DNA from: Sphingomonadales bacterium
GTDB taxonomy: Bacteria; Pseudomonadota; Alphaproteobacteria; Sphingomonadales; Sphingomonadaceae
Reading direction: 5' to 3'
DNA: 57,060 nucleotides
Assembly: GCA_006226685.1 (NCBI GenBank)
Contig: SBGG01000070.1
Span: 1-57,060, forward strand
The notes beneath the pieces are model-generated. The model made no database searches, was not told where the DNA came from, and saw only the letters and a list, made by a program, of their open reading frames with translations. Position numbers and translations under genes: made by a program. Positions 35,312 through 43,597 of this stretch are shown here, in pieces (position 1 is the first letter of the stretch; each line of letters begins with the position of its first letter).

Positions 35312-36733
35312 TTATGCCCGCGCCTCCGCCGGCACCCATGTGCCGTGAAAAGTCGCCCGTACCCGCACGGGCAGGCGAATGGTGGCGACCGGCCCGGCCG
35401 CAAGATTGCCGGCATCGAGGATCACGAGATCGCTGCGATTCTGCGATACGCGCGAAACCGGCACCAGCAGCCAGCCATCGCCTTCCGCAGCGTCGGGCGC
35501 GCGCGGAACGAACTGGCTTTCCTGAACCATGTCCCCGGGACCGGGAGACCAGATGTCGACCATGCCGTCATGCACATCGATCCGGCCCACCGAACTCGAT
35601 CCGTCGCGGGATTGATAGAGGATCGCAAAGCCATGACGATAGGGACGCCCCTGATACCGATCGTCGGTGCGCGGCATTTCGCAACATATGTCGAGCAGGC
35701 GGTTTTTGGAAAAGCCGGTGTCATCGCCGGCCAGATCGCAGGTCAGCCGGGTCAGAAAGGGAGGGGGCGTCGGCGTGCTGGTGCCGTCGGGCATGGGAAA
35801 GAAGGGGAAGCAATTGCCTTCGTAAAGCACCACGTCGAGATGGACCTTGTCCCCATCCCGTACCGCGTTGAGCATATGCCCCGCACTGGAAGCCGGGCCG
35901 CTGAACCAGCATATGCCCGAGGCATCGCCATAGCGCGGCACCAGCGCGATATGGGTCTGCCGATCCGGGTGCCATTGGAAAAAGGGACCTCCTGCCTTGA
36001 CCGCGTCCATGTCGGTGATGAGCGGGAAAAAGGGGAAGACGATCCATTCATCCGTTACCGCAAAATCATGGACGCAGGCCGCATAAGGCATTTCGAACCA
36101 GATCTCGTTGACCTTCCGGCCCTCGCCATCGAACAGATAATAGACGATGTCCCGGCTGCCGTCGTCTTTCGCTTGATAAGCAAAGCCGAGCAGTTCCCGG
36201 CTGACCGGGTCGACCTTGGGATGGGCGGTAAAGCAGGTGGAGGTGATCTGCCCGTCCATGTCGGTCCGCCCTATCGTATCCAGCGTATCCGGGTTCAGTT
36301 CATAGGGGTGGTCGTCCTCTTTCAGCGCGTACAGGCGGCCCGCATGAAACATTGCGGTGGTGTTGGCCGTGCCCATATGGGCGTTTCGCGCTTCCGGTGC
36401 GTTGGTGTAACGATTGCGATAACGGCCGAAAAGTGCGCGGCGGGCCTGTTCCTGCAAGGCGAACCTTTCTGTCCGGACCCAGCGGGAGCGATAGCTTACC
36501 TGCCCCTGATCGAAGCGGAACATGTGGATCATGCCTTCGCCATCGATGAAGATGTCGTCATCCCTGCCCGAAGGATATTGCCAGTCGGGACCGTTGCGAT
36601 AGAGGGTCCCCTCCAGCCCTTCCGGGATCGCCCCCTGGATGATTTCCAGCCCTTCTATGGCGGTTTCCGCGCGCATCGGCGCCCCCCAGCCGTTAAAAAG
36701 CGGATTGTCGGAAAAACATATCGGTTCCATCAT
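35312..36733 (-). CDS. Carotenoid/stilbene oxygenase family protein (lignostilbene-dioxygenase-like, first of two)
   Basis: This 473-residue non-haem iron dioxygenase has a seven-bladed propeller. The four iron histidines are visible: H171 (TAHPKVDP), H222 (CVHDFAVTDEW), H286 (SSAGHMLNAV) and H463 (RATFHGTWV). It keeps the Tyr and Lys (Y105 in FGRYRN, K138 in LYALKED) that bind the substrate phenol in lignostilbene dioxygenases. The Phe found near residue 59 in those enzymes is Ile here (I63). It probably cleaves a phenolic stilbene or similar central double bond to two aldehydes. Its start ATGATG overlaps the esterase stop. Confidence 0.88.
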   Translation of the reverse strand: MMEPICFSDNPLFNGWGAPMRAETAIEGLEIIQGAIPEGLEGTLYRNGPDWQYPSGRDDDIFIDGEGMIHMFRFDQGQVSYRSRWVRTERFALQEQARRALFGRYRNRYTNAPEARNAHMGTANTTAMFHAGRLYALKEDDHPYELNPDTLDTIGRTDMDGQITSTCFTAHPKVDPVSRELLGFAYQAKDDGSRDIVYYLFDGEGRKVNEIWFEMPYAACVHDFAVTDEWIVFPFFPLITDMDAVKAGGPFFQWHPDRQTHIALVPRYGDASGICWFSGPASSAGHMLNAVRDGDKVHLDVVLYEGNCFPFFPMPDGTSTPTPPPFLTRLTCDLAGDDTGFSKNRLLDICCEMPRTDDRYQGRPYRHGFAILYQSRDGSSSVGRIDVHDGMVDIWSPGPGDMVQESQFVPRAPDAAEGDGWLLVPVSRVSQNRSDLVILDAGNLAAGPVATIRLPVRVRATFHGTWVPAEARA

Positions 36734-37632
36734 TCCTCTCCTGCGGCCGGCGCGGTCTGGGCCGCGATAAAGGCGGTAACGGCATCTTCCAGCGCTGAGC
36801 CGGGCGATCCGATCTCCAGAGCCGGCGACAGGTGATTATGCCCGGAAAGGCGAAGCATGGGGGCAAAGCGGCCATGGCGCCCGGCATAGGCACTGACGAA
36901 GGCAGCGGCCTGTTTCTGGAAATCGGGAATGTCGAATTCGGATATGGTCGCAAGCAACGATATGTCCGTGTCGATCAGACCCTGTAGCGTGGAACGGGCG
37001 GAATAGGCGGCGTCATCCTCGCCGAAATAGGCCTTGTTGAAATCATTGGTTTCCGCAGCCGCAATGTCATAGAGGCCCGAGATCAGCAGGGCGCCAGCCA
37101 GACCCGGACCGGCCGGTGGATGAAATGCTTTGTGCGCGATATAGCTTGCGACATGAACTGCTCCGGCGGACTGACCCATCAGGAATATCCGGTCGGGATC
37201 GCCGCCATAGGCACCGATATTTTCCCGCAACCAGGCTATCGCTCCTGCCATGTCCTCCGGTCCCGATGGCCAGCGATCGGCAGGGGCAAGGCGATAATTC
37301 AGGGTCACGCCGACCATTGCCGACCGGGCGGCGAAATCGCCCACATTGTCGTAAAAGGGCAGGCCGGGCAGTTGCTTGTCGCCCATGACGAAGCCGCCGC
37401 CATGCACATAGACCAGCACCGGGGCGTTGCAGGTTTCGTTCTTGCGGAAAATGTCGAGGCGATGTCTTTCATGCGGTCCGTAACGCAGGTCGCGCCCGAT
37501 AAGCAGGTCGGAATCAAGCCCTTTGAAACTGGCCGCGAAAAACGTCTGGGTCTGCTGGATCATCATGGGCGTGAGGTGTTCGCCCAGCGACCGAAGGTGC
37601 GCGCGCCGGGTGCGATCGGGCGTCTCCATCAC
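36730..37632 (-). CDS. Alpha/beta hydrolase, HSL/acetyl-esterase type
   Basis: This carboxylesterase of about 300 residues has the oxyanion-hole motif VYVHGGGFVMGD, the nucleophile elbow MGQSAGAVHV and a C-terminal His (LSGHNHLSPAL), matching the hormone-sensitive-lipase family (PF07859/BD-FAE). It could release an acyl or methyl ester from the substrate before oxidative cleavage. The annotated GTG (37,632) is followed directly by ATG (37,629), which is the likelier start. It is sandwiched without gaps between a SnoaL gene and the dioxygenase gene. Confidence 0.88.
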   Translation of the reverse strand: MMETPDRTRRAHLRSLGEHLTPMMIQQTQTFFAASFKGLDSDLLIGRDLRYGPHERHRLDIFRKNETCNAPVLVYVHGGGFVMGDKQLPGLPFYDNVGDFAARSAMVGVTLNYRLAPADRWPSGPEDMAGAIAWLRENIGAYGGDPDRIFLMGQSAGAVHVASYIAHKAFHPPAGPGLAGALLISGLYDIAAAETNDFNKAYFGEDDAAYSARSTLQGLIDTDISLLATISEFDIPDFQKQAAAFVSAYAGRHGRFAPMLRLSGHNHLSPALEIGSPGSALEDAVTAFIAAQTAPAAGEE

Positions 37633-37635
37633 GCT

Positions 37636-38136
37636 TTACCGCTTCACCGGGGGAGAGACGTGGCGAGGGCGTTCCTTCATGAGGAACTCTCCTTGCCAGG
37701 GAACCTGGTCGGCTGCGGTCCAGGCATTTACATGCAGGGACTGGAAGCGCCAGGGTCCTTCCTTGCGCGTTACCTGATCGATCCGGGTGCCGATGCCGAA
37801 CAGGAAATTGGTGCCATAGTCGGTTTGAAACTGGACGATCTGGAAAAAGCAGCGAACATCGACCTCGCCCTCTTCCTCACGCGGTTCCATGATGAAGTGG
37901 TTCATCAGATGTTGCCGACCATACCACCAATGTTGCCGGTCGTTCCAGAGGGAGGTGAGGTTCTCGAGTATGGCCTCATGCCCCTGAACACGCCCCTGCC
38001 AGAGATGATCGAACCAGGCATCCTGCGTGAAGGTGGAAAGCGCCAGATCGGCATCCGCCAGATCGATTCCCCACGCATAGCGGGAATAAAGCTCCTGAAT
38101 TTCCAGTCGGTCGAGCGCCGTCAATTGCCAGGCCAA
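37636..38136 (-). CDS. SnoaL-like / ring-hydroxylating-dioxygenase-beta-like NTF2-fold protein
   Basis: This 166-residue protein has LTALDRLEIQELYSRYAWGIDLADADLALS at the start, the classic SnoaL_4 pattern. The Y/D pair and HLMNHFI fit scytalone-dehydratase-like active sites. The start is TTG at 38,136, supported by AAGGAGAAGAGGAC directly upstream. No ATG is available. It is the first gene of the five-gene minus-strand operon and lies about 100 bases from a good sigma-70 promoter. It could dehydrate or isomerise a ring intermediate. Confidence 0.78.
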   Translation of the reverse strand: MAWQLTALDRLEIQELYSRYAWGIDLADADLALSTFTQDAWFDHLWQGRVQGHEAILENLTSLWNDRQHWWYGRQHLMNHFIMEPREEEGEVDVRCFFQIVQFQTDYGTNFLFGIGTRIDQVTRKEGPWRFQSLHVNAWTAADQVPWQGEFLMKERPRHVSPPVKR

Positions 38137-38234
38137 GTCCTCTTCTCCTTTTATCTGTGCGGGCAGGGGCGTTCCCCGCAGGCAGGGCTGTTATCCGTCA
38201 GGATACAGGCCTTGTTTTCATATTGTCCGACGTC

Positions 38235-38262
38235 ATTCTATATTGGTGAAGGGCGCTGTCAA
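38235..38262 (-). promoter_or_regulatory. Sigma-70-type promoter of the SnoaL-esterase-dioxygenase operon
   Basis: On the minus strand TTGACA (38,262-38,257) and TAGAAT (38,240-38,235) are separated by 16 bases. They lie about 100 bases upstream of the first gene, in an AT-richer stretch between it and the tandem-MarR gene end. Confidence 0.6.
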
Positions 38263-38351
38263 GAAGCCATGGAGAAAGCATGGCGTGGATAAGAAAAAGG
38301 GTTGAAATCCCGGGTGGTGACCCCGCTCAGCCTTGGGAAGCAGGCGGTTCG

Positions 38352-39386
38352 TCAGATATCGGATATGGCGCCGGGAAATCGGAGAAGGGGGCTGTATCGT
38401 CCGACGATCCTACGCAGCAAGCCGATCAGCCTTACCCGGTTTTCACGAGGTTCGGAACGGAACACAATGTCTTCGGACTCGTCCACAAGGGGGTGGACCT
38501 GCCGTAAAACATCCCGGCCTGCCTCTGTGATCCTGTACAGGCGTGCGCGTTTATCCGCTTTCGAGGGGGTGCCGGCGATTAATCCGCGCTGTGTCGGCCC
38601 TTTCAGAATGACCGCGCAGGTGGCGGGGTCCACGCCGAAAATCCGGGCAAATTCGGTTCGGGTGATCGACTGGCGCTGATCGAGCAGCACCAGCAGCGAA
38701 AACTGTCTTAACGTAAGCTGGCTGCCTTTGGTCGACAGGAGAAACTGCGCATGGAGCAACTGAAGAACGCGGCGGCACAGGAAGCTGGGTGCGGTATCGA
38801 GCAGGCCGGTATGCCGGTCGCATGCCGGTTGCCAGAGCGGTGCGCTGATATCGCCGCCGGTTCCCACCTTATATAGACAGTCCAGCAGAAACGGGCGGTC
38901 CGCCGGGTCGACCGGCGCCATGAGCTGTTGCTGGAGCGCCGCAAATTTTTCGCTGAAATGCGGGATCAGCGCCTGCCCCGAAGGGGTGAGAGACACCAGC
39001 GAGGAACGTTTGTCATTTTCGCGCGCCGTACGCGCAATCCATCCCTGCTCCTGCAGGTTGTCGAGTATATAGGCGGTGGTGGATTTATCGACGCCGCCCG
39101 ACCGGGCGAGATCGATCTGGATCATCGGGCCAATGCGGTTCAGCAGCAGCAGAAATTCTGCCTGATTCAGGGTCCCGGTTCCGCCGGAGGAGGTGAAGAT
39201 AGCGGTGCTGATCTGATCCACCCGCGCAAGGAGGAAACCCGGCTTGGTCAGGAAATGCGCCATGAGCTCGGCATCGCTTCGGGAATGCCCCGATTGGGAT
39301 GGTTGGATATCTTTCCTCAAGTCTGTCGGTGAACGCATGAGGACTGGTCTAGCCGGGGTGGGGGGTATGATAAAGCCCGTCCCCAT
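38352..39386 (-). CDS. Tandem MarR-family regulator (two MarR domains fused)
   Basis: This protein has up to 344 residues and two consecutive MarR units. Unit 1 spans about 42-172, with recognition helix GVDKSTTAYILDNLQEQGWI and wing ENDKRSSLVSLT. Unit 2 spans about 195-330, with GVDPATCAVILKGPTQRGLI and wing KADKRARLYRIT. Normal MarR proteins are 140-170 residues and dimerise, so this one may act as a single-chain pseudo-dimer. Starts at 39,386, 39,338 or 39,263 are all possible and none has a strong ribosome site. It ends about 215 bases from the first gene of the downstream minus-strand operon. Confidence 0.85.
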   Translation of the reverse strand: MGTGFIIPPTPARPVLMRSPTDLRKDIQPSQSGHSRSDAELMAHFLTKPGFLLARVDQISTAIFTSSGGTGTLNQAEFLLLLNRIGPMIQIDLARSGGVDKSTTAYILDNLQEQGWIARTARENDKRSSLVSLTPSGQALIPHFSEKFAALQQQLMAPVDPADRPFLLDCLYKVGTGGDISAPLWQPACDRHTGLLDTAPSFLCRRVLQLLHAQFLLSTKGSQLTLRQFSLLVLLDQRQSITRTEFARIFGVDPATCAVILKGPTQRGLIAGTPSKADKRARLYRITEAGRDVLRQVHPLVDESEDIVFRSEPRENRVRLIGLLRRIVGRYSPLLRFPGAISDI

Positions 39387-39493
39387 GCTTTGGGCGGTAC
39401 AGGCATTTCTTCATGGGCCTGAGGGTGTCGGCCGGTTGCGGCCTGTCCCTGCAATCTGGTAGGCAGTCGGCATCTGGTTCCGGAAAGAGGTGC

Positions 39494-40009
39494 ATGGACG
39501 ATATAGGCGATGATATCATGGTCAAACAGGCCATGGAGGTGCTGGACAGCAGGTGGACGACAGCAGGGCCGTGGAACCTGCCCTACCGCGTTTTGCTGGT
39601 GGCTAAGCTGATCGACAGGGTTACCGCCCGGCATGTCCGCGACACTGCGCAACTGTCGCTCGCGCAATGGAGGGCCCTGACCCATGTGGCCCATTTGCAG
39701 CCGTGCAGCGCCAGCACGATTTCCGGAATTGCCATGGTGGACCGGGCGGAAGTGAGCCGGGCACTGGGCGCGCTGGAAGAGGCGGGGTTGATCCGTCGCG
39801 AGGCCAACCCCAAAAACCGCAAAAGCAACCTCGTTTCCCTGACCGAAAAGGGCGAGGAAATTCATGCCGCCGTCAGGGGGGAACGCGGCGGTTTTTACCG
39901 TGACTGGCTTGCGGATATTTCCGAAGAAGATCGGGCGACTATCGATGCAGGCTTGCGGTGTATCGCCGGCCGTATTGTCGCACGTTCGCCCGATATTCTG
40001 GATGTTTGA
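39494..40009 (+). CDS. MarR-family transcriptional regulator
   Basis: This 171-residue winged-helix regulator has LSLAQWRALTHVAHLQP, recognition helix MVDRAEVSRALGALEEAGLI and wing NPKNRKSNLVSLT. The start at 39,494 is preceded by GGAAAGAGGTGC. Its recognition helix (VDRAEVSR) is nearly the same as in the MarR protein at 42,965, so both may bind similar palindromes. It is divergent from the tandem-MarR gene. Confidence 0.9.
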   Translation: MDDIGDDIMVKQAMEVLDSRWTTAGPWNLPYRVLLVAKLIDRVTARHVRDTAQLSLAQWRALTHVAHLQPCSASTISGIAMVDRAEVSRALGALEEAGLIRREANPKNRKSNLVSLTEKGEEIHAAVRGERGGFYRDWLADISEEDRATIDAGLRCIAGRIVARSPDILDV

Positions 40010-40110
40010 CTATTTTGGGGAGTGGGGAGTTTTTTGCCTCGCCCCATGGCGAAACTTGCCGGGTTTTGACCTGCTTGAACCTGAACTCCAGGGCTGAATG
40101 TCGATCCGCC

Positions 40111-40593
40111 CTAGAGCAACTTGAAATAGTGGATGCAGTTGGCACCGGGCAATTTTTCCGCGACGCCGACGACGATATGCCTGGCCATCCAGTCCCACGG
40201 CCCTTCAGGCACGTCGAACTTGGCGCTTACCCGCATATAATATTCATCGGGACCGGCCGGTTCGTTGCGTGACATTTTTTCGGCAATTTCAGGGGAATGC
40301 GCCCAGCGATACCCTCTGTTCTGCAGGTAGATGACCGTTCCGTCCTCCATTTCCAGCAGATAGCGGGCATCAAAATCGATCACGCCATCGGGGCGCAGCA
40401 AAGGCCAGTCTCCGCCGCTCATCGGAATGACGCGGCCCTTGACGCCGGGGCCTTCGATCGTTCCCTCCGCCGCATAGATCGCCGCGCGCGTTGCGCCCAT
40501 GGTGGTGGGGCGCAGCCAATAGGGCTTGGTCAGGGTGATGGAGATGGAGAATATATGTTCGAAGCGGGGAGCAAAAGGATGGGGGTGGTTCAT
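40111..40593 (-). CDS. DUF3237 (UPF0311) family protein, copy A
   Basis: This 160-residue protein begins FEHIFSISITLTKP and contains GGDWPLLRPDGVIDFDARYLLEMEDGTVIYLQNRGYR, typical of the DUF3237 beta-barrel family, whose biochemical role is unknown. The start at 40,593 is chosen because AGGGA lies at the right distance. An ATG two codons upstream is too close to it. It is downstream of the CocE-like hydrolase gene on the same strand, about 80 bases away, and homologous to the protein at 42,451. Confidence 0.82.
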   Translation of the reverse strand: MNHPHPFAPRFEHIFSISITLTKPYWLRPTTMGATRAAIYAAEGTIEGPGVKGRVIPMSGGDWPLLRPDGVIDFDARYLLEMEDGTVIYLQNRGYRWAHSPEIAEKMSRNEPAGPDEYYMRVSAKFDVPEGPWDWMARHIVVGVAEKLPGANCIHYFKLL

Positions 40594-40671
40594 GATCATT
40601 CCCTGTTGGATGAAGCTGTGAAGGGGGGGGGGCTTTCTATGTGAGCGGAAAAAGGAGATGGCTGCGGATCG

Positions 40672-42336
40672 TCACCGCCTGCCGATAACGGGAAGGAGAA
40701 GGTGGGAATCATAATCCCCGCCGCTTCTCAGAATATGGGTCCCCCGATTGCGGAGATCCTCATGACGGGCAAAGGCCAGATTATAGGCGTCATGACTATA
40801 TATGTCGCTTCCCTGTATGGTCAGGCGCAGGCTTTCGCCGGTGGAAAAATGTACCGAGGTCGGCCAGATTTCGATCTCCAGTGGTACAGGCGTTCCCGGT
40901 TCGAGGGGGATTTCCCGCTCATGGCGATGAAAAGGCTGCCAGGGAGTGGACCGTGTTTCGTCCAGTTCCCGATGGGAGGCGCGCAGCCAGCCGAGCGCCA
41001 GCGGGCCGTCATCGTAAAGTGCGTAGAAGGTAAAGGGGACGCGGTTTCCCGATGTGTCGATCTTGTCCAGACCGACGAACAGGTCCATGTCGTCCGCTCC
41101 CTCTGCTTCCACCCAGAGCCGCAGTTTGAAATGCCCGGTCAGTTCGGTTTCTTCGTCGAACCGGAAGTCGAAACTGGCCTGGCCGTTCTGCGCATCATAT
41201 CGTAGTTGGGAAGAATGCGCGGGCGGTTGTGCCTGCAATGTGCTGTCGCCCGCATGAAGATAAAGCGGGACATATTCCGTCCGGGCGAGCGGCCATTCCT
41301 TTTCCGCCCGCAAGGTGCCGTCGCTGCCCTGTTCGCGTATTTCGATCTGTACCCGCGGCCAGTCGGCAAGGCCGGTTTCCTCTCCTTTGAGGAAATGGTC
41401 GAAAAACTGGCGCTGTAACTCGACATTTGCCGGCGTGTAATAATGGCGCCACTTTTTCTGACCGTGAACCAGAAGCCATTTATCCTTTGACGATAGCTGC
41501 TTGAATGCTTCCAGCGTGCCACGGCTGTGCAGGCCATGGTCGGACCAGCTGGCGACGAGAAAGATTGGCAGGTCGATGGCGGCCAGATCGAACATCTTGC
41601 TGCGCCAATAATCATCGATGAGCGGATGGGCGCGAATGTTCGCGGCCGTGTCTTCCGTCCGGGTGGTGGACCAGTTGAGGCTCGCCGTCCCGCGTTCGGT
41701 GAAACAGGTTTCGGGGATGCCGCCATGGCAGGCAAATTCCCGATACCAGTCCGAAAAGCCTTCCCATGGATTAAGGGCGACAAGATGCGGCGGTTTGAGC
41801 GGGGCAACCAGATATTGGGCGCAGGCCAGATAGGATACGCCGGTCATGCCGACCTTTCCGTTCGACCATGGCCGGGTGCCGAGCCATTCGATCAGATCAT
41901 GGCAGTCCTCTGCCTCGCCTATGCCGTTATGGCGCAGCTCCCCTTCGGAAAGCCAGGATCCGCGCGGATCCGGATAGCAGACGGCGTAACCATGGCCGCA
42001 CCAATAGGCCGGATCAGGCGCCTCGAAGGCGGTATGGCGGGATATCCAGCCATCTTCCAGTCCGGCTGCCGGCCAGAGCTGCGCCGCCTTGCCATGTTTG
42101 CCATAAGGGCTCCAGGCGAGCAGGATAGGTAGGTAGGTTTCGCCTGCCGGGCCGGAGGGTCGGTAAATATCGACATAGATGGTGATCCCGTCGCGCATCT
42201 GAACAGGGACGTTCCGGTCCAGCACCAGCCCGTCCTCGACAATCTGCACATGGTCCGATGGTGGTAGCGGCGGCTTATAGGGGTTGGTCGCAGGATCGCG
42301 TCCTTCCCGCATAATGAGGGAAAAAGCCTCATCCAT
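40672..42336 (-). CDS. CocE/NonD-family hydrolase (X-Pro dipeptidyl-peptidase-like)
   Basis: This 554-residue serine hydrolase has nucleophile S168 in MTGVSYLACAQ, an Asp in LVASWSDHGLHSRG and a His in the KKWRHYY region. A C-terminal jelly-roll domain follows (GHFKLRLWVEAEGADDMDLFV, RLTIQGSDIYSHDAYN). The family includes cocaine esterase and acyl-ester hydrolases. Here it may de-esterify an aromatic substrate. GGGAGAGAG precedes the ATG. Its promoter region is shared with the divergent DUF3237 gene and contains two MarR-like palindromes. Confidence 0.88.
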   Translation of the reverse strand: MDEAFSLIMREGRDPATNPYKPPLPPSDHVQIVEDGLVLDRNVPVQMRDGITIYVDIYRPSGPAGETYLPILLAWSPYGKHGKAAQLWPAAGLEDGWISRHTAFEAPDPAYWCGHGYAVCYPDPRGSWLSEGELRHNGIGEAEDCHDLIEWLGTRPWSNGKVGMTGVSYLACAQYLVAPLKPPHLVALNPWEGFSDWYREFACHGGIPETCFTERGTASLNWSTTRTEDTAANIRAHPLIDDYWRSKMFDLAAIDLPIFLVASWSDHGLHSRGTLEAFKQLSSKDKWLLVHGQKKWRHYYTPANVELQRQFFDHFLKGEETGLADWPRVQIEIREQGSDGTLRAEKEWPLARTEYVPLYLHAGDSTLQAQPPAHSSQLRYDAQNGQASFDFRFDEETELTGHFKLRLWVEAEGADDMDLFVGLDKIDTSGNRVPFTFYALYDDGPLALGWLRASHRELDETRSTPWQPFHRHEREIPLEPGTPVPLEIEIWPTSVHFSTGESLRLTIQGSDIYSHDAYNLAFARHEDLRNRGTHILRSGGDYDSHLLLPVIGRR

Positions 42337-42371
42337 CCCACTCTCTCCCTTTCTTGTTGCGGATATATTTG

Positions 42372-42439
42372 TTGATTAATCATCATATAGACTCGACAGA
42401 AGCTTGCAAGCCCGCCTAAAAATATTGTTGATTAATCAA
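42372..42439. promoter_or_regulatory. Divergent promoter region with two MarR-type palindromes
   Basis: TTGATTAATCAT lies at 42,372-42,383 and the perfect palindrome TTGATTAATCAA at 42,428-42,439. A separate palindrome-containing segment, GCTTGCAAGCC, is at 42,402-42,412. All lie between the CocE-like gene (minus) and the DUF3237 gene (plus). Binding at both sites would control both genes. Confidence 0.7.
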
Positions 42440-42450
42440 TGGAGAGTGAG

Positions 42451-42945
42451 ATGGCCGCAGCAGATGCCGATCCCCTTGGCCTGAAATATGAACATGTTTT
42501 CGATATTCGAATCAATTTCGACAAACGGTGGGGAACAGGGGCAATCCATCCGGGCGGGCCAGCCTTCGGCTATACCTCGGTCGGTACGGACTGTATCGTG
42601 AGCGGCCCGCATCTTAATGGCCGGCTGGTGGATCATAGCGGGGCCGACTGGCCGATGGTGCGCACCGATGGGGTCGTCGAACTCAACGCCCATTATATGA
42701 TCGAGGCGGATGACGGCGCGCTCATATATATCCGCAACATGGGATATGTGCATGGCGCGTTGAAGAGGGAGGGTAAAGAGGCGCTGTCTCCCTATTTCCG
42801 GTGCACGCCCTATTTCCGTGCGCCGGACGGGCCGCATGAATGGCTCAACCGGACTGTGGTAGTGGGAGTCGGCCAAAGGCAGCCCCGCACAAGCACAGAT
42901 GGCGAGCCGGATCATTCCCTGTTTCGCTATTATGCAATTCGCTGA
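42451..42945 (+). CDS. DUF3237 (UPF0311) family protein, copy B
   Basis: This 164-residue protein has the same layout as copy A: YEHVFDIRINFDKRWG, GADWPMVRTDGVVELNAHYMIEADDGALIYIRNMGY, and LNRTVVVGVGQR. The start at 42,451 (MAAADADPLG) is preferred, with GGAGAG 5-6 bases upstream. An ATG at 42,439 overlaps the palindromic operator and would place the operator inside the gene. The two DUF3237 genes flank the CocE-like gene, one on each strand. Confidence 0.84.
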   Translation: MAAADADPLGLKYEHVFDIRINFDKRWGTGAIHPGGPAFGYTSVGTDCIVSGPHLNGRLVDHSGADWPMVRTDGVVELNAHYMIEADDGALIYIRNMGYVHGALKREGKEALSPYFRCTPYFRAPDGPHEWLNRTVVVGVGQRQPRTSTDGEPDHSLFRYYAIR

Positions 42946-42964
42946 ATCGTCGGGTGAGTGGTTC

Positions 42965-43486
42965 TCAGTCCTCATTTCCATGCAGCAATATGTTCAGCCT
43001 GCCGCCGATGCGGGCCAGCATATCGTCGAGCATCGTGCATTCTTCCTCTGACAGGTCGGACATCAGGAAGCGATGAAAGGCCTGCCGCTCGGCCAGAATG
43101 CTTTGATAGCGTTGTCGCCCGTCATCGGTGATGAACAAAATAGGGGTGCGTTTGTCCTGGCTGTTCCGTTTTCGTCCCGAATAGCCTTTGCTTTCCAGCG
43201 AGGCGGCGGAGCGGCTGACTTCGGCCCGATCCACCCAGGCCAGCTCCGCCAATTGTCCGACCGTGCCTCCATCCTTCAGGCTGGAGAGCCTGCCGAGCAC
43301 GCGCCATTCGGCATAGCTCAGATCGTCAAATTGAGAAAACTGCCTGTTGGTCAGGCGATCCATGATCTTGACGATCAGGGTCATCCGAAAGGTGGAATAA
43401 TCCATCTGTTCCAGATTCCAGCCGGGTAATTCGGGGCTGAGAGGGGAGGGATTCTGATTTTCCGTCGTTTCGCTCTTGGCGTCCAT
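42965..43486 (-). CDS. MarR-family transcriptional regulator
   Basis: This 173-residue winged-helix protein has LSYAEWRVLGRLSSLKDG, recognition helix WVDRAEVSRSAASLESKGYS and wing SQDKRTPILFIT. AGGAAAACCAAAT precedes ATG 43,486. An in-frame start at 43,522 is less likely. It is divergent from the TonB receptor gene, whose promoter carries two TTGATTTATCAA palindromes, so it is the best candidate repressor of the receptor-dioxygenase operon. The ligand may be an aromatic acid or aldehyde. Confidence 0.9.
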   Translation of the reverse strand: MDAKSETTENQNPSPLSPELPGWNLEQMDYSTFRMTLIVKIMDRLTNRQFSQFDDLSYAEWRVLGRLSSLKDGGTVGQLAELAWVDRAEVSRSAASLESKGYSGRKRNSQDKRTPILFITDDGRQRYQSILAERQAFHRFLMSDLSEEECTMLDDMLARIGGRLNILLHGNED

Positions 43487-43597
43487 ATTTGGTTTTCCTG
43501 TCTCAAGCCGAGCTGACCTCATCTCATATCCTTAGCGGATGAAAGAATGAGCGCCACAGCCGCTTTTCCCCCTCTCACCGCGAATGGCGATGAACGG

